Shown piece after piece: positions 1-11,850 of a DNA stretch of 64,000 nucleotides. Within the stretch, counting starts at the first letter, position 1. The number at the start of each line of letters is the position of its first letter. The notes under the pieces are model-generated. The model searched no databases. It was not told the origin of the DNA and worked only from the letters and a program-made list of their open reading frames with translations. This stretch comes from Tragulus kanchil (lineage: Eukaryota > Chordata > Mammalia > Artiodactyla > Tragulidae), in the NCBI GenBank assembly GCA_022376925.1, contig JAIOJX010000026.1:200174400-200238399 (forward strand), given 5' to 3'. The translations under genes and the position numbers were made by a program.

Positions 1-2034
1 GTATTTCATTAGGAGTATCCAATGTTGATATTTTGCTTATTTCTATTGCCACAACATACCACTTGGATTCATCAGGGGTCCCTTTATTAATAAAAATAAT
101 TAACATCTTTAAATCTAATCATACTAGACAACCAATCCCAGACATCCCAGACCAATTCAGAAAACCCATCCTTAAGATTCTGTTCCTCTTGAACCAATCT
201 TGGCACCAAAATGTGTACTAGTCAGGGTTTTGTTTCTCCGAACAACCCTTACTAACACATGTGAGACTTTCTTCAAACTATTGATCTTCACTGTGAATAT
301 CCAAGAAGTTGAGACCACACAGCAGTTCCCAAACACCTGTGTCCATAAAACATGTTTTTGCAGTATCTTCTAAGATGACAATTTTGAGGAAGATAATTGA
401 ATATATACTGTTCTACATGGAGCCTGCCTTTGTGTATGTGTCTAATACTTACGTCAAAATCTCAGCAGTGGAAGGAGCTTTGAGATTCCCCAGTGCCCTT
501 CTCTGATACCATCTTTGTATTCTTGTCCTGTATGGTTAAGTCCACACTTAACCATACCACTTAACTGGTTCGAATTGCTTTTTTTAGGGTACAGACCAAC
601 TGAATATTCACTTATTCCTCACATATGTGTTTGAATGCCTACTATGTGCCAGGCCCTGTTCTAGACTAAGAGTATGGCAGTAAACAAAACAGAACACACC
701 TGCTCAGATTCAAGTGGGGAAAGACAGACAATAGTAGACAAAGTCAACAAGTCATTGCAGATAGAGACTTGATGCTGTGGGGTGAAATAAAGTAGAAAAG
801 GGATAACGGAGTTCTGGGTGGCCTGGTTGGGGCTGCAGATTAAACAAAGGAAGATCTGGAAAAGCTACTCTGGGGTGACTTGAACTCTGGAGTGAAGCCT
901 TGAATGAAATGAGGGAGGAACCATGGAACCATATGGGAGGAGCAGTTCAGGCTCTACTTTTTAATGGGAGGTTAGCAGCTTGAGACTCATGGAGAAGGTG
1001 TCTCATTTACTTGTTAGTTTGAAAAAATAAAACAGTTGAAGGGAATGTATATGCGGTACTCAGAAATTTGCCTCTTAAAAGTATTTCATTAGGAGTATCC
1101 AATGTTGATATTTTGCTTATTTCTATTGCCACAACATACCACTTGGATTCATCAGGGGTCCCTTTATTAATAAAAATAATTAACATCTTTAAATCTAATC
1201 ATACTAGACAACCAATCCCAGACATCCCAGACCAATTCAGAAAACCCATCCTTAAGATTCTGTTCCTCTTGAACCAATCTTGGCACCAAAATGTGTACTA
1301 GTCAGGGTTTTGTTTCTCCGAACAACCCTTACTAACACATGTGAGACTTTCTTCAAACTATTGATCTTCACTGTGAATATCCAAGAAGTTGAGACCACAC
1401 AGCAGTTCCCAAACACCTGTGTCCATAAAACATGTTTTTGCAGTATCTTCTAAGATGACAATTTTGAGGAAGATAATTGAATATATACTGTTCTACATGG
1501 AGCCTGCCTTTGTGTATGTGTCTAATACTTACGTCAAAATCTCAGCAGTGGAAGGAGCTTTGAGATTCCCCAGTGCCCTTCTCTGATACCATCTTTGTAT
1601 TCTTGTCCTGTATGGTTAAGTCCACACTTAACCATACCACTTAACTGGTTCGAATTGCTTTTTTTAGGGTACAGACCAACTGAATATTCACTTATTCCTC
1701 ACATATGTGTTTGAATGCCTACTATGTGCCAGGCCCTGTTCTAGACTAAGAGTATGGCAGTAAACAAAACAGAACACACCTGCTCAGATTCAAGTGGGGA
1801 AAGACAGACAATAGTAGACAAAGTCAACAAGTCATTGCAGATAGAGACTTGATGCTGTGGGGTGAAATAAAGTAGAAAAGGGATAACGGAGTTCTGGGTG
1901 GCCTGGTTGGGGCTGCAGATTAAACAAAGGAAGATCTGGAAAAGCTACTCTGGGGTGACTTGAACTCTGGAGTGAAGCCTTGAATGAAATGAGGGAGGAA
2001 CCATGGAACCATATGGGAGGAGCAGTTCAGGCTC
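1..2034. repeat. Tandem duplication D1, unit 1080 bp
   Basis: Bases 1-954 recur at 1081-2034 with a constant offset of 1080, and I see no difference in line-by-line comparison. The first copy stops at 954, and 955-1080 is sequence whose partner would lie upstream of the window, so this is a head-to-tail duplication joined at 954/955. The small open frames at 309-506 and 1389-1586 are the same frame seen twice and are not evidence of coding. Confidence 0.97.
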
Positions 2035-2290
2035 AGGGAGTAGCAAGCACAGGAAACAAGGAACATGCTTGATATGTTCTAGAATGAGCAAGAAGGCCAA
2101 TACACTTGAGCAGCGAGAGTGTAGTGAGGACAGAGAGATGACAGGTGGAGAAGGGTGGGCAAGGAGCACGGCAGAAGTTTAGAGACTCAGAGAGAAACAG
2201 AGACACAAGAAAGATTCGGAGAAAGTGACATGATCTGACCAGTGTTTTTAAAGGACAGTGCTGGCTGCTTTATGGGAATAGACTTTTAGG
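1681..2290 (-). repeat. LINE-2 (L2) remnant, antisense
   Basis: The stretch starts with the typical reversed L2 3' wording (tactatgtgccaggccctg near 1720) and continues through gtgacatgatctgacc near 2226, both familiar parts of mammalian L2 read on the minus strand. Its first 350 bases are also present at 601-954 because of D1. It is old, diverged and non-coding. The call is by recognition of the family, not alignment. Confidence 0.7.
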
Positions 2291-2696
2291 AAGCTTTCTA
2301 TATTTAATGGATCCTTAGCCTAATATTGTCTTCCGATAACCCAGGTCCTGTCTTGTGTCCTAGTTATGACAAGTCCAGTCAGCCACCAAGGCCAGTTATT
2401 GTGTGCTGCCCCCACCTTCTAATGCTCTATTAAAGCAGATGTGTGCAGGCTTTCTCTAGAAAAGGAGGTTTAGACACAATACATATTCTTCTGGCTTCAT
2501 GGAGAAGGCAGAGAAATTGGTAAAGTCACATGGTTCTGTGACTACTTCATTTGTACAACTTGCCATCAATCTTATAAGCAGGTAGGATGCAAATGCAGCT
2601 ATTTTAGGGAGAGGTAGATTTTGGAGTATTTTACTATCTGCAAAATAAATTAAACTGGTCCTAGCAGAATACATACTTGGAAGAAAAGCTTTATAG
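2291..2696. other. No recognised feature
   Basis: Single-copy, moderately AT-rich DNA. I see no gene, repeat family or regulatory motif that I can defend. Confidence 0.5.
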
Positions 2697-3009
2697 GACT
2701 TCCCTGGTGGTCCAATAGTTAAGATTCCACCTGCCAGTGCAGGGGACATAGGTTCGATCTGTGGTCTGGGAAGATTCCACATGCCAAGGGGCAAGAAAGC
2801 CTATGTGCCACAACTACTGAGTCCATGTGCTGCAACTCCTGAAGCCTGGGTGCTCTAAAGCCTGTGCTCTGCAACAAGAGAAGCCACTGCAATGAGAGCT
2901 CTGCAGTGAGAAGCCCACATACTGCAGCTAGAGAGTAGACCCCATTCGTGGCAACTAAAGAATAGCAGAAAGACCCAGTGTCGCCAAAAACAAACAAAAA
3001 TAAAAAAGG
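2697..3009 (+). repeat. tRNA-derived CHR-2-like SINE
   Basis: It begins with the artiodactyl SINE head ggacttccctggtggtcc, carries a tRNA B-box-like ggttcgatc near 2752, and has the long 3' body with repeated gcaact and gaagcc motifs that I associate with CHR-2 SINEs. It ends in an A-rich tail. The part from 2780 onward is repeated at 3845-4068 by D2, with a 6-base deletion (caacta at about 2811) in the second copy. Confidence 0.8.
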
Positions 3010-4904
3010 AAAGACCTTGCAGTATACTGACTTCAAATAAGAACTACTTAAGAAATAGATGAAATATAAAACTCAATGAACATTAGCTCCTATAGAGACT
3101 GTCCCTGAAACTGGCACTTCTGTACCTGGACATCATGACAGGGTCAACTGAAACATACATTAATTTACCCCCTTGGAATTCTGCTCTCTAGCTTGTTTAC
3201 CCAGCCATCATAGCTACCCTTGAAGTGGAGGTACTTCATAAACAGAGACTATTTGATTTTTTGTAACCAAGTAATATTCAGACAACTATTGCCTTTTTCT
3301 AGTTTTCTGACTCTTTCTCAATCTCCATAGTTCCACCAGGATTATTGGCAGGGATTTAGCAAATTGACCTGCAGATAGCTGTGACTGTAATTCCTTAGAC
3401 CCAGAAACTTGAATTTATGTGAAATGATCTTTGTTTTTATTTGTTATTTCTTTTTCACTCTCTTGGGCTTCTATTCTAGTCCTCTACACTGACCCTGTTT
3501 AAAACAAAACTCTACCTTTTCTACTTTGAGTTTATTCTTTTTGACAAAGAGAAAGAAAAAAAGGGTATTTATCATTTATTGCTTTTTCTGTCTACTACTG
3601 CTCTTAACATTTTGTTGCTTTTGTGGGCCATAGGCTGATCCTTTTGCATCCTTGTTCTTTTTTTTTTTTTTTTGGCCACTTCTACTGGTCTTGCATCTAT
3701 TTATCTTTTGTTCTTTGGCCTCTGTGGGCCTCCCATCACTGTGGCCTCTTTCGTCACAGAGCACCAGCTCTGGGTGCATGCGCTCCAGAGCTCCCGGTAG
3801 TTGGACATATCAGTCTAGCCGCTCCATGGCACGTGGGATCTTCCCATGCCAAGGGGCAAGAAAGCCTATGTGCCACTGAGTCCATGTGCTGCAACTCCTG
3901 AAGCCTGGGTGCTCTAAAGCCTGTGCTCTGCAACAAGAGAAGCCACTGCAATGAGAGCTCTGCAGTGAGAAGCCCACATACTGCAGCTAGAGAGTAGACC
4001 CCATTCGTGGCAACTAAAGAATAGCAGAAAGACCCAGTGTCGCCAAAAACAAACAAAAATAAAAAAGGAAAGACCTTGCAGTATACTGACTTCAAATAAG
4101 AACTACTTAAGAAATAGATGAAATATAAAACTCAATGAACATTAGCTCCTATAGAGACTGTCCCTGAAACTGGCACTTCTGTACCTGGACATCATGACAG
4201 GGTCAACTGAAACATACATTAATTTACCCCCTTGGAATTCTGCTCTCTAGCTTGTTTACCCAGCCATCATAGCTACCCTTGAAGTGGAGGTACTTCATAA
4301 ACAGAGACTATTTGATTTTTTGTAACCAAGTAATATTCAGACAACTATTGCCTTTTTCTAGTTTTCTGACTCTTTCTCAATCTCCATAGTTCCACCAGGA
4401 TTATTGGCAGGGATTTAGCAAATTGACCTGCAGATAGCTGTGACTGTAATTCCTTAGACCCAGAAACTTGAATTTATGTGAAATGATCTTTGTTTCATTT
4501 GTTATTTCTTTTTCACTCTCTTGGGCTTCTATTCTAGTCCTCTACACTGACCCTGTTTAAAACAAAACTCTACCTTTTCTACTTTGAGTTTATTCTTTTT
4601 GACAAAGAGAAAGAAAAAAAGGGTATTTATCATTTATTGCTTTTTCTGTCTACTACTGCTCTTAACATTTTGTTGCTTTTGTGGGCCATAGGCTGATCCT
4701 TTTGCATCCTTGTTCTTTTTTTTTTTTTTTTGGCCACTTCTACTGGTCTTGCATCTATTTATCTTTTGTTCTTTGGCCTCTGTGGGCCTCCCATCACTGT
4801 GGCCTCTTTCGTCACAGAGCACCAGCTCTGGGTGCATGCGCTCCAGAGCTCCCGGTAGTTGGACATATCAGTCTAGCCGCTCCATGGCACGTGGGATCTT
4901 CCCA
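2780..4904. repeat. Tandem duplication D2, unit about 1060 bp
   Basis: Copy 1 is 2780-3846 and copy 2 is 3845-4904, sharing the two bases ca at the junction. Offsets run 1065, then 1059, then 1058, because copy 2 lacks six bases near 2811 and one base near 3435. The left edge lies inside the plus-strand SINE at 2697. The right edge lies at the corresponding point of the minus-strand SINE at 4732, so both edges sit at the same place in two inverted SINEs. Apart from the SINE ends, the interior (3010-3656) holds no feature I recognise. Confidence 0.96.
3674..3846 (-). repeat. Recurrent tRNA-derived SINE, cut at the D2 junction
   Basis: This is the first copy of the SINE at 4732-4976, preceded by a poly-T tract (the A tail on the other strand). 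It is cut at 3846, where the sequence jumps back into the SINE at 2780. The head of the element (tRNA-like part) is absent here and present only in the second copy. Confidence 0.85.
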
Positions 4905-4977
4905 GGCCAGGGATGGAACCAGCACCCCTTGCACTGCCAGGCGGTGTCCTTACCCACTGGACCACCAGGGAAGCCCT
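4732..4977 (-). repeat. Recurrent tRNA-derived SINE, full length
   Basis: Minus-strand element ending in the diagnostic accaccagggaagccc (reverse of the SINE head). A poly-T run at 4715-4731 is its A tail. The ten bases catccttgtt at 4705-4714 recur at 4978-4987 as a target-site duplication, so insertion was by LINE machinery. Its 3' body contains gtgggcctcccatcactgtg, shared with six other copies in this window. Confidence 0.88.
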
Positions 4978-5232
4978 CATCCTTGTTTGTTAAAGAACAT
5001 TTAAATAAATCCTTTAAAAAATCCTTTCTTATTGGTTTGCATCACGCATTTCTGTTTGCCTTTGGTTAGACAGACTTTTCTCTGTCTTTTCATGTTATTA
5101 ATATTTAAACAAAATTTGAACTCATCAAAGAACCTTTTATACACCTTTATTGACTTCTCTGGGTAAGCTTATTTATTCTTGCTTACTGAGATAATTTGTG
5201 ATCTCAATATAAAGTGATTTCTATGTTTCCTT

Positions 5233-5349
5233 TTTTGAGGGGGCCACGACCCACTATTTGTGGGATCCCTGTTCCCTAACCAGGGACTGAACCCAGGGCC
5301 CCAGTAGTGAAAGCCTGGAATCCTAACCATTAGGCTACCAGGGATCTCC
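5233..5349 (-). repeat. Short tRNA-derived SINE (CHR-1-like)
   Basis: It reads as the reverse of an artiodactyl tRNA-type SINE: accaggga at 5338 is the head, gaacccagggcc at 5289 the B-box region, and ggccacgac with a T run at 5235 the end of the short body. About 115 bases, diverged, no clear target-site duplication. Confidence 0.7.
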
Positions 5350-6252
5350 CTGATTTCCACGTTTCTTACCTACAAACGCAGAAGTCTGAGAACACATCTT
5401 AGCCATCACTGGGAAAATGATGTCTGAATTAAATGAATAAATGCTCATTTTATTAAGTTTGTATTTTAGATTTTTCTGCCCTTATCAAGTCTTACACCCT
5501 TTTAGAATCTATTTTGATGGTGATATACATCTCACCTTATGAAATTAAAGTTGAACAATGCCCAGAATTCTTTTCACTGCATCATTTTCCTTTTGTGATA
5601 ATTAAAGCCAGAGAAACAGTTCAAACCTAATTATGTGATTTTACTCTGTTTAGAACTGGAACTAAAAAACTGATTCAAATATATGAAATAATTCTTTTGG
5701 AGATGATAAATAAATAAACAATATTTGTTTTTAATCAATGTCCATTGACTGCCAATTGGAAGTTTATTGTACTCGTGCATTATTATATTAAGAATTACTT
5801 TGTGAGCAATATAATGTAATGTTCCTCTCGAGTGATATTGGGAGACAATTTCTTTGAGTATTAATTGCTTAGTTTTTCATATCTGATGTGCTGCTGCTTA
5901 TGCCTTTATTCTTATAACTGATGGATTTTTATACAGTATAAAATTTCTACTGCACTGAGTAAAACTTGGTGCTTTGTCTCATTTTAGACACTCAAGATTC
6001 TATGTAGAGTGTTTATATGTATTTCTCCAGGACTTCCCTGTTTTTCATTTCATAACATACAGAAAATAACATTTGACATCCATTGGGTTAAATGTACCTG
6101 CTTTCTCAAGTTGAGAGCCTATAGAACTGGGATCTTGAATGATCCAGGCTTCTCTGGCTATCCAGAAACTGAGGGTATCAACATCTCAGCCACTGGAAAC
6201 CCATTCACAGCACATTAGTTGGGTAACTCTGATCTGTATGATTAAGATGATC
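5350..6252. other. No recognised feature
   Basis: AT-rich DNA. From 5539 on it belongs to duplication D3. I recognise no repeat family or gene. Confidence 0.5.
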
Positions 6253-6399
6253 TGGGGCTTCCCTGATGGCTCAGTGGTAAAGAACCTGCCTGTGAATGTG
6301 GGGGACACAGGTTTGATCCTTGGGTTGGGAAGATCCCCTGGAGAAGGAAATGGCAACCCATTCCAGTATTCTTGCACTGAGAATTCCATGGAGAGAGGA
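6253..6399 (+). repeat. Bov-tA SINE, 3' shortened (first D3 copy)
   Basis: Starts ggggcttccctgatggctca and carries the hallmark gaagatcccctggagaagg and cccattccagtattcttgc. This is the ruminant fusion of a tRNA-Glu-like head with the Bov-A unit, and supports a ruminant source. The usual tail after the gagagagga segment is missing. Confidence 0.9.
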
Positions 6400-7332
6400 T
6401 GACATTACCTGAATACAATCTTCAGAATAGCTTATATGTTTGACTTATTAGAATATATGCTTCCTGAGGTCAATAGACTTCACAGAATCATGGAATCAGT
6501 CTTTAGAGGACCCTACAAATCATCATCAGGGGTTGGGGAGAGTGAAATGGGAAAGTGGAGTAGATAGGGTGGACTATCATTGAAAGCAAATAGTTTATTT
6601 TTCTGGACTGGCATGTCAATGAAATTAAAGTTGAACAATGCCCAGAATTCTTTTCACTGCATCATTTTCCTTTTGTGATAATTAAAGCCAGAGAAACAGT
6701 TCAAACCTAATTATGTGATTTTACTCTGTTTAGAACTGGAACTAAAAAACTGATTCAAATATATGAAATAATTCTTTTGGAGATGATAAATAAATAAACA
6801 ATATTTGTTTTTAATCAATGTCCATTGACTGCCAATTGGAAGTTTATTGTACTCGTGCATTATTATATTAAGAATTACTTTGTGAGCAATATAATGTAAT
6901 GTTCCTCTCGAGTGATATTGGGAGACAATTTCTTTGAGTATTAATTGCTTAGTTTTTCATATCTGATGTGCTGCTGCTTATGCCTTTATTCTTATAACTG
7001 ATGGATTTTTATACAGTATAAAATTTCTACTGCACTGAGTAAAACTTGGTGCTTTGTCTCATTTTAGACACTCAAGATTCTATGTAGAGTGTTTATATGT
7101 ATTTCTCCAGGACTTCCCTGTTTTTCATTTCATAACATACAGAAAATAACATTTGACATCCATTGGGTTAAATGTACCTGCTTTCTCAAGTTGAGAGCCT
7201 ATAGAACTGGGATCTTGAATGATCCAGGCTTCTCTGGCTATCCAGAAACTGAGGGTATCAACATCTCAGCCACTGGAAACCCATTCACAGCACATTAGTT
7301 GGGTAACTCTGATCTGTATGATTAAGATGATC

Positions 7333-7479
7333 TGGGGCTTCCCTGATGGCTCAGTGGTAAAGAACCTGCCTGTGAATGTGGGGGACACAGGTTTGATCCT
7401 TGGGTTGGGAAGATCCCCTGGAGAAGGAAATGGCAACCCATTCCAGTATTCTTGCACTGAGAATTCCATGGAGAGAGGA
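7333..7479 (+). repeat. Bov-tA SINE (second D3 copy)
   Basis: Identical to 6253-6399, 1080 bases downstream, as part of D3. Not an independent insertion. Confidence 0.9.
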
Positions 7480-7662
7480 TGACATTACCTGAATACAATC
7501 TTCAGAATAGCTTATATGTTTGACTTATTAGAATATATGCTTCCTGAGGTCAATAGACTTCACAGAATCATGGAATCAGTCTTTAGAGGACCCTACAAAT
7601 CATCATCAGGGGTTGGGGAGAGTGAAATGGGAAAGTGGAGTAGATAGGGTGGACTATCATTT

Positions 7663-9800
7663 AAAGCAAATAGTTTATTTCTCTGGACTGACATGGCAAT
7701 GACCTGGAAAAAGATAAGGTCTTGCCTCCTTTTAACTTTCCAGTCATATGATACAGCAGGATACTTAAAATTTCTTTTCCCATTATATTTTGAAACTGGT
7801 CAGAACTTTCCCTCTTCATTTCAGGATAGAGGGAAAAAGAAATTAGACTAACATTCTACTCTGATTCACAGCCATCTAAGATCAGTTGTTTTCAATCACA
7901 TCTTCTGATTTAATTGGTCTGGGGTGAGTCTAAGCATAGGTACCTTTTCCAAAGTTTATCCAGTGACTCTAGTGGGAAGACATGGGTATGAATGACTGAT
8001 GAGTACCCCACTTTGTAACTGAGCATGTATGTGAAAGGACACCCTTCACTAAAAAGGGTACGTTTGAGGCAAAAAGCAAAGAGTACAGGAAGTAAATATT
8101 TATACTGAATAATAAGTATCATCTTTGGGCATTTCTGAGTTATGTCTCATGGAATTTGGACACTTCAATTAGGGAAATGAATTATCACTCTTCTGGTGAG
8201 TGGGGAGAGGTTTTGTGGAACAGATCAACTTATGGAACATTTTAAAAGAAAAAGGTAGTGAAAATTTGGAGTATGAATTCAAAGACCAGAAGAAAAAAGG
8301 GACCAGAGCAGCACATGGAGCATTAGATGGAGGAAATGGTTTGCTTGGCGAAAGAAAACTTGCAGGGGGTGGGTAGCAGAGAAATGGGGAGGACTCTTGA
8401 CCTGCAGATGAGAAGCTCAGTCACTGAGGAAAAGTCAGGGTGATTTACAAGTGGCCTGGTTCAGATTTAGAAGGCTAACTGGCACATTTTTTTCTTGGAT
8501 TAGGCAATCAGAGCTGAGAAAGGACTTTGTCAACAATAATCTGTACTCGCACTCAAAGGAAAACTTCCACAAAAACAATACAGCATACTACCATGGAAAA
8601 TATTTACTGACAAGATTAACAGCACAATAAAGTACAGATATACTTCATATTATATAGTATATGCGTGTGTGTATTAAGTTGTTTCAAGGCCTAATATGGA
8701 CTGTAGCCTCTCATTCAGGATATATAAGATAAAAGCAAATAGTTTATTTCTCTGGACTGACATGGCAATGACCTGGAAAAAGATAAGGTCTTGCCTCCTT
8801 TTAACTTTCCAGTCATATGATACAGCAGGATACTTAAAATTTCTTTTCCCATTATATTTTGAAACTGGTCAGAACTTTCCCTCTTCATTTCAGGATAGAG
8901 GGAAAAAGAAATTAGACTAACATTCTACTCTGATTCACAGCCATCTAAGATCAGTTGTTTTCAATCACATCTTCTGATTTAATTGGTCTGGGGTGAGTCT
9001 AAGCATAGGTACCTTTTCCAAAGTTTATCCAGTGACTCTAGTGGGAAGACATGGGTATGAATGACTGATGAGTACCCCACTTTGTAACTGAGCATGTATG
9101 TGAAAGGACACCCTTCACTAAAAAGGGTACGTTTGAGGCAAAAAGCAAAGAGTACAGGAAGTAAATATTTATACTGAATAATAAGTATCATCTTTGGGCA
9201 TTTCTGAGTTATGTCTCATGGAATTTGGACACTTCAATTAGGGAAATGAATTATCACTCTTCTGGTGAGTGGGGAGAGGTTTTGTGGAACAGATCAACTT
9301 ATGGAACATTTTAAAAGAAAAAGGTAGTGAAAATTTGGAGTATGAATTCAAAGACCAGAAGAAAAAAGGGACCAGAGCAGCACATGGAGCATTAGATGGA
9401 GGAAATGGTTTGCTTGGCGAAAGAAAACTTGCAGGGGGTGGGTAGCAGAGAAATGGGGAGGACTCTTGACCTGCAGATGAGAAGCTCAGTCACTGAGGAA
9501 AAGTCAGGGTGATTTACAAGTGGCCTGGTTCAGATTTAGAAGGCTAACTGGCACATTTTTTTCTTGGATTAGGCAATCAGAGCTGAGAAAGGACTTTGTC
9601 AACAATAATCTGTACTCGCACTCAAAGGAAAACTTCCACAAAAACAATACAGCATACTACCATGGAAAATATTTACTGACAAGATTAACAGCACAATAAA
9701 GTACAGATATACTTCATATTATATAGTATATGCGTGTGTGTATTAAGTTGTTTCAGTAATGTCTGGCTTTCTGTGAACCTATGGACTGTAGCCTGCCAGG
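7663..9800. repeat. Tandem duplication D4, unit 1069 bp
   Basis: Copy 1 starts at 7663 and copy 2 at 8732, at offset 1069. They agree through gtgtattaagttgtttca at 8686 and 9755. Copy 1 then ends in 8687-8731, where a ragged echo (cctaatatggactgtagcct) of intact 9778-9795 (cctatggactgtagcct) appears before the jump. The single-copy body holds no recognised gene. The ORF at 7910-8122 reappears at 8979-9191 only because of the duplication. Confidence 0.96.
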
Positions 9801-9954
9801 TTCCTCTGTCCATGGGATTCTCCATGCAAGAGTACTGGAGTGGGTTGTCATGCCCTCCTCCAGGGAATCTTCCCAACCAGAGATTGAACCCGCGTCTCCT
9901 GCAGCCCCTGCATTGCAGGCAAATTCTTTATTGCTGAACCACCGGGGAAGCCCT
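9752..9954 (-). repeat. Bov-tA SINE, antisense
   Basis: Reverse-strand Bov-tA: gactgtagcctgccagg at 9784, agagtactggagtgggttg at 9829, ggaatcttcccaaccagag at 9863, and the reversed head accaccggggaagccc at 9939. About 200 bases. Confidence 0.9.
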
Positions 9955-11512
9955 TATATAGTAAAAAGAAGTCACAATTCGAGTGAAAGTAAAATACAGG
10001 TAGCAATCCAAAGCCTAACTCTAATGCAAATCTCTGAAGCCATCTCAAATCTACAATCCCTTCATTTAGAAACACAAATCTTCCGAATTTCTAAACAAGG
10101 ACTTTGAGCGACAACTCATTCACCAGATTTATGGAGGATTTATTTCTGGATCCTTTCTTTAATTTTCAGTATAGCTTCTTATTTTAAACATGATGCTCCA
10201 CACATGTTCAGCCTTCCTCATAGCTAGTGAATGGCCCCATGCTACTCTGCCAATTGAAGGATATTATTCCTGAGCGTACAAAATGAACAGTCATTTCTAG
10301 GTTTTCAAGGTTAATGTCGATATAGCACTCTTTGGGTTATTTAAAAATCTCATTTGGTGCCTTGCAGTATTTCATATGGTACACATGATCACTAGCAATC
10401 ACTATGTGCATCACTAAGATAGTTTGGAAAGATGGATGGTTCCAGGGGGATTATATGCCTGTGATTGGGCAGGATATTCTTGACTCCTACCAAAGAGTTC
10501 AAAGTGATTTCTGAGCACTAGAGATAGAAAATAAGGAAGAGAGAAAAGATACACACAAAGAAGTAAATGTTTGGAATGTTACTCTGCAAGGGTGTTGAGT
10601 TCTGCCTAAATGTGACAAATATATGTCATAAATTTAAAATGTCCAAAAACTATTTTGTTATTTTACTTTATTCAAGTACATTTTTTCCCACTTGGGAATA
10701 TGCCTTATATAAAGATGCATAAAGTGTTCACTTTGGCAAATTCACTTCCATTCATTTCTTGTTTTTCGGCATTCGGAAAATCTACAACGGTGTCAATATA
10801 ACATTCTGATTATGTTTTTCAACTTCTCCATTCATTTACTTGGCTTTATACAAAAATAATATTCAAAAGATGGCCCCAAAGAAAATACGCTGGGTACCAG
10901 GGTCATCAAGTGAACAATTGCATCTTTCTCTGAGAAGGGAGCTGGGGAAGTGAACCAAATTGCAGGAGGTAGAAGCACATGTTTGTAGTCTTCTCTTTTC
11001 TCCATTTTTAATAGCATGGAACCATTTATTTATTGACTGCTTGAAATAAATTCAAATAGAAGAACTTTGTAAGGGCTGCAGTCTCTGGTAAGACCTACCT
11101 GGTGCCAATCTTTTTTGTTATTTACGAGAGAGCCTCAGAGAACTTGAATGTCTGCTCTTTTCATCTAAGAGTTGTGTTGTTGTCAGCTAAAGCACTTTTG
11201 TCTGGAAAAGATGCTGGATGATAATTCACAAGCTCACAACTCTCTTAGGACTGAATTGGGACCCCATCAAACCTCACACTTAAGTGGGTTTCAAATGTGG
11301 TTAGAAAATGAGGCACCCGTGTTCTCTGAAGAGTATTTCACTGTTTGTAAGTGAGCAAGACTATTTCATAGCTCCCTCTGTTTTGTTTCCTGTGGGTAGG
11401 CGGGAAGAGAGGGCAGGCTGTGAGGTTGGGGTCCTGAGGGAAAAATTCCATCCCTGAGGACTTTCACTTACTTAGCTTTTCTTTATCCAATTTTAAAATT
11501 ACCTTAGATTTT
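9955..11512. other. No recognised feature
   Basis: 1.5 kb of single-copy AT-rich DNA. The longest frames are about 60 codons and match nothing I know. No repeat family seen. Confidence 0.5.
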
Positions 11513-11850
11513 AAAATAATGGCTTTATTAAAATATAATTTATATACCACACAATTCACCCATTTAAAGTATACAGTTCAACAGTTGTTAGTACTTTCAC
11601 AGACGTGTGTTACCATCATGACCGTCAACTTTGGGACATTTTCATCACCTCAAACAGAAACCCTGTACCCTTCACTTATCATCCCCTTTATCCACCGTCC
11701 CCATTCTCTTTGGTCTTGAGCAGCCACTGGTCTATATTCTGACTCCATAGAATTCCCCATTCTGAACATTTCATACAAATGGAATCATGTAACATGTGGC
11801 CTTTTGTTCTCTCGGCTTTTAATCTCATTTTGTCTTATGACATTTGTAGC
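11513..11850 (-). repeat. Old LINE-1 3' end (L1M-like)
   Basis: Plus strand shows ttatataccacacaattcacc followed by catttaaagtatacagttca and tacaaatggaatcatgtaac, the typical reversed 3' untranslated part of an old mammalian L1. Diverged and 5' truncated. The ORF at 11519-11719 lies within it and is not a gene. Confidence 0.8.

Larger units (their letters stand above)
5539..7702. repeat. Tandem duplication D3, unit 1080 bp
   Basis: Copy 1 is 5539-6620 and copy 2 is 6619-7702, at a constant offset of 1080. The body is identical. The last 40 bases of copy 1 drift: tgaaagc against ttaaagc, ttctgg against ctctgg, gcatgtcaat against acatggcaat. Substitutions confined to one end look like low-quality contig-end sequence. 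The end of copy 2 is also the start of D4, so about 40 bases near 7663 occur three times. Confidence 0.97.

Noticed and set aside
2697..2830. A functional tRNA gene in the SINE head
   Set aside because: The A and B boxes are recognisable, but the cloverleaf is not intact and the sequence continues into a SINE body. The same holds for the other SINE heads.
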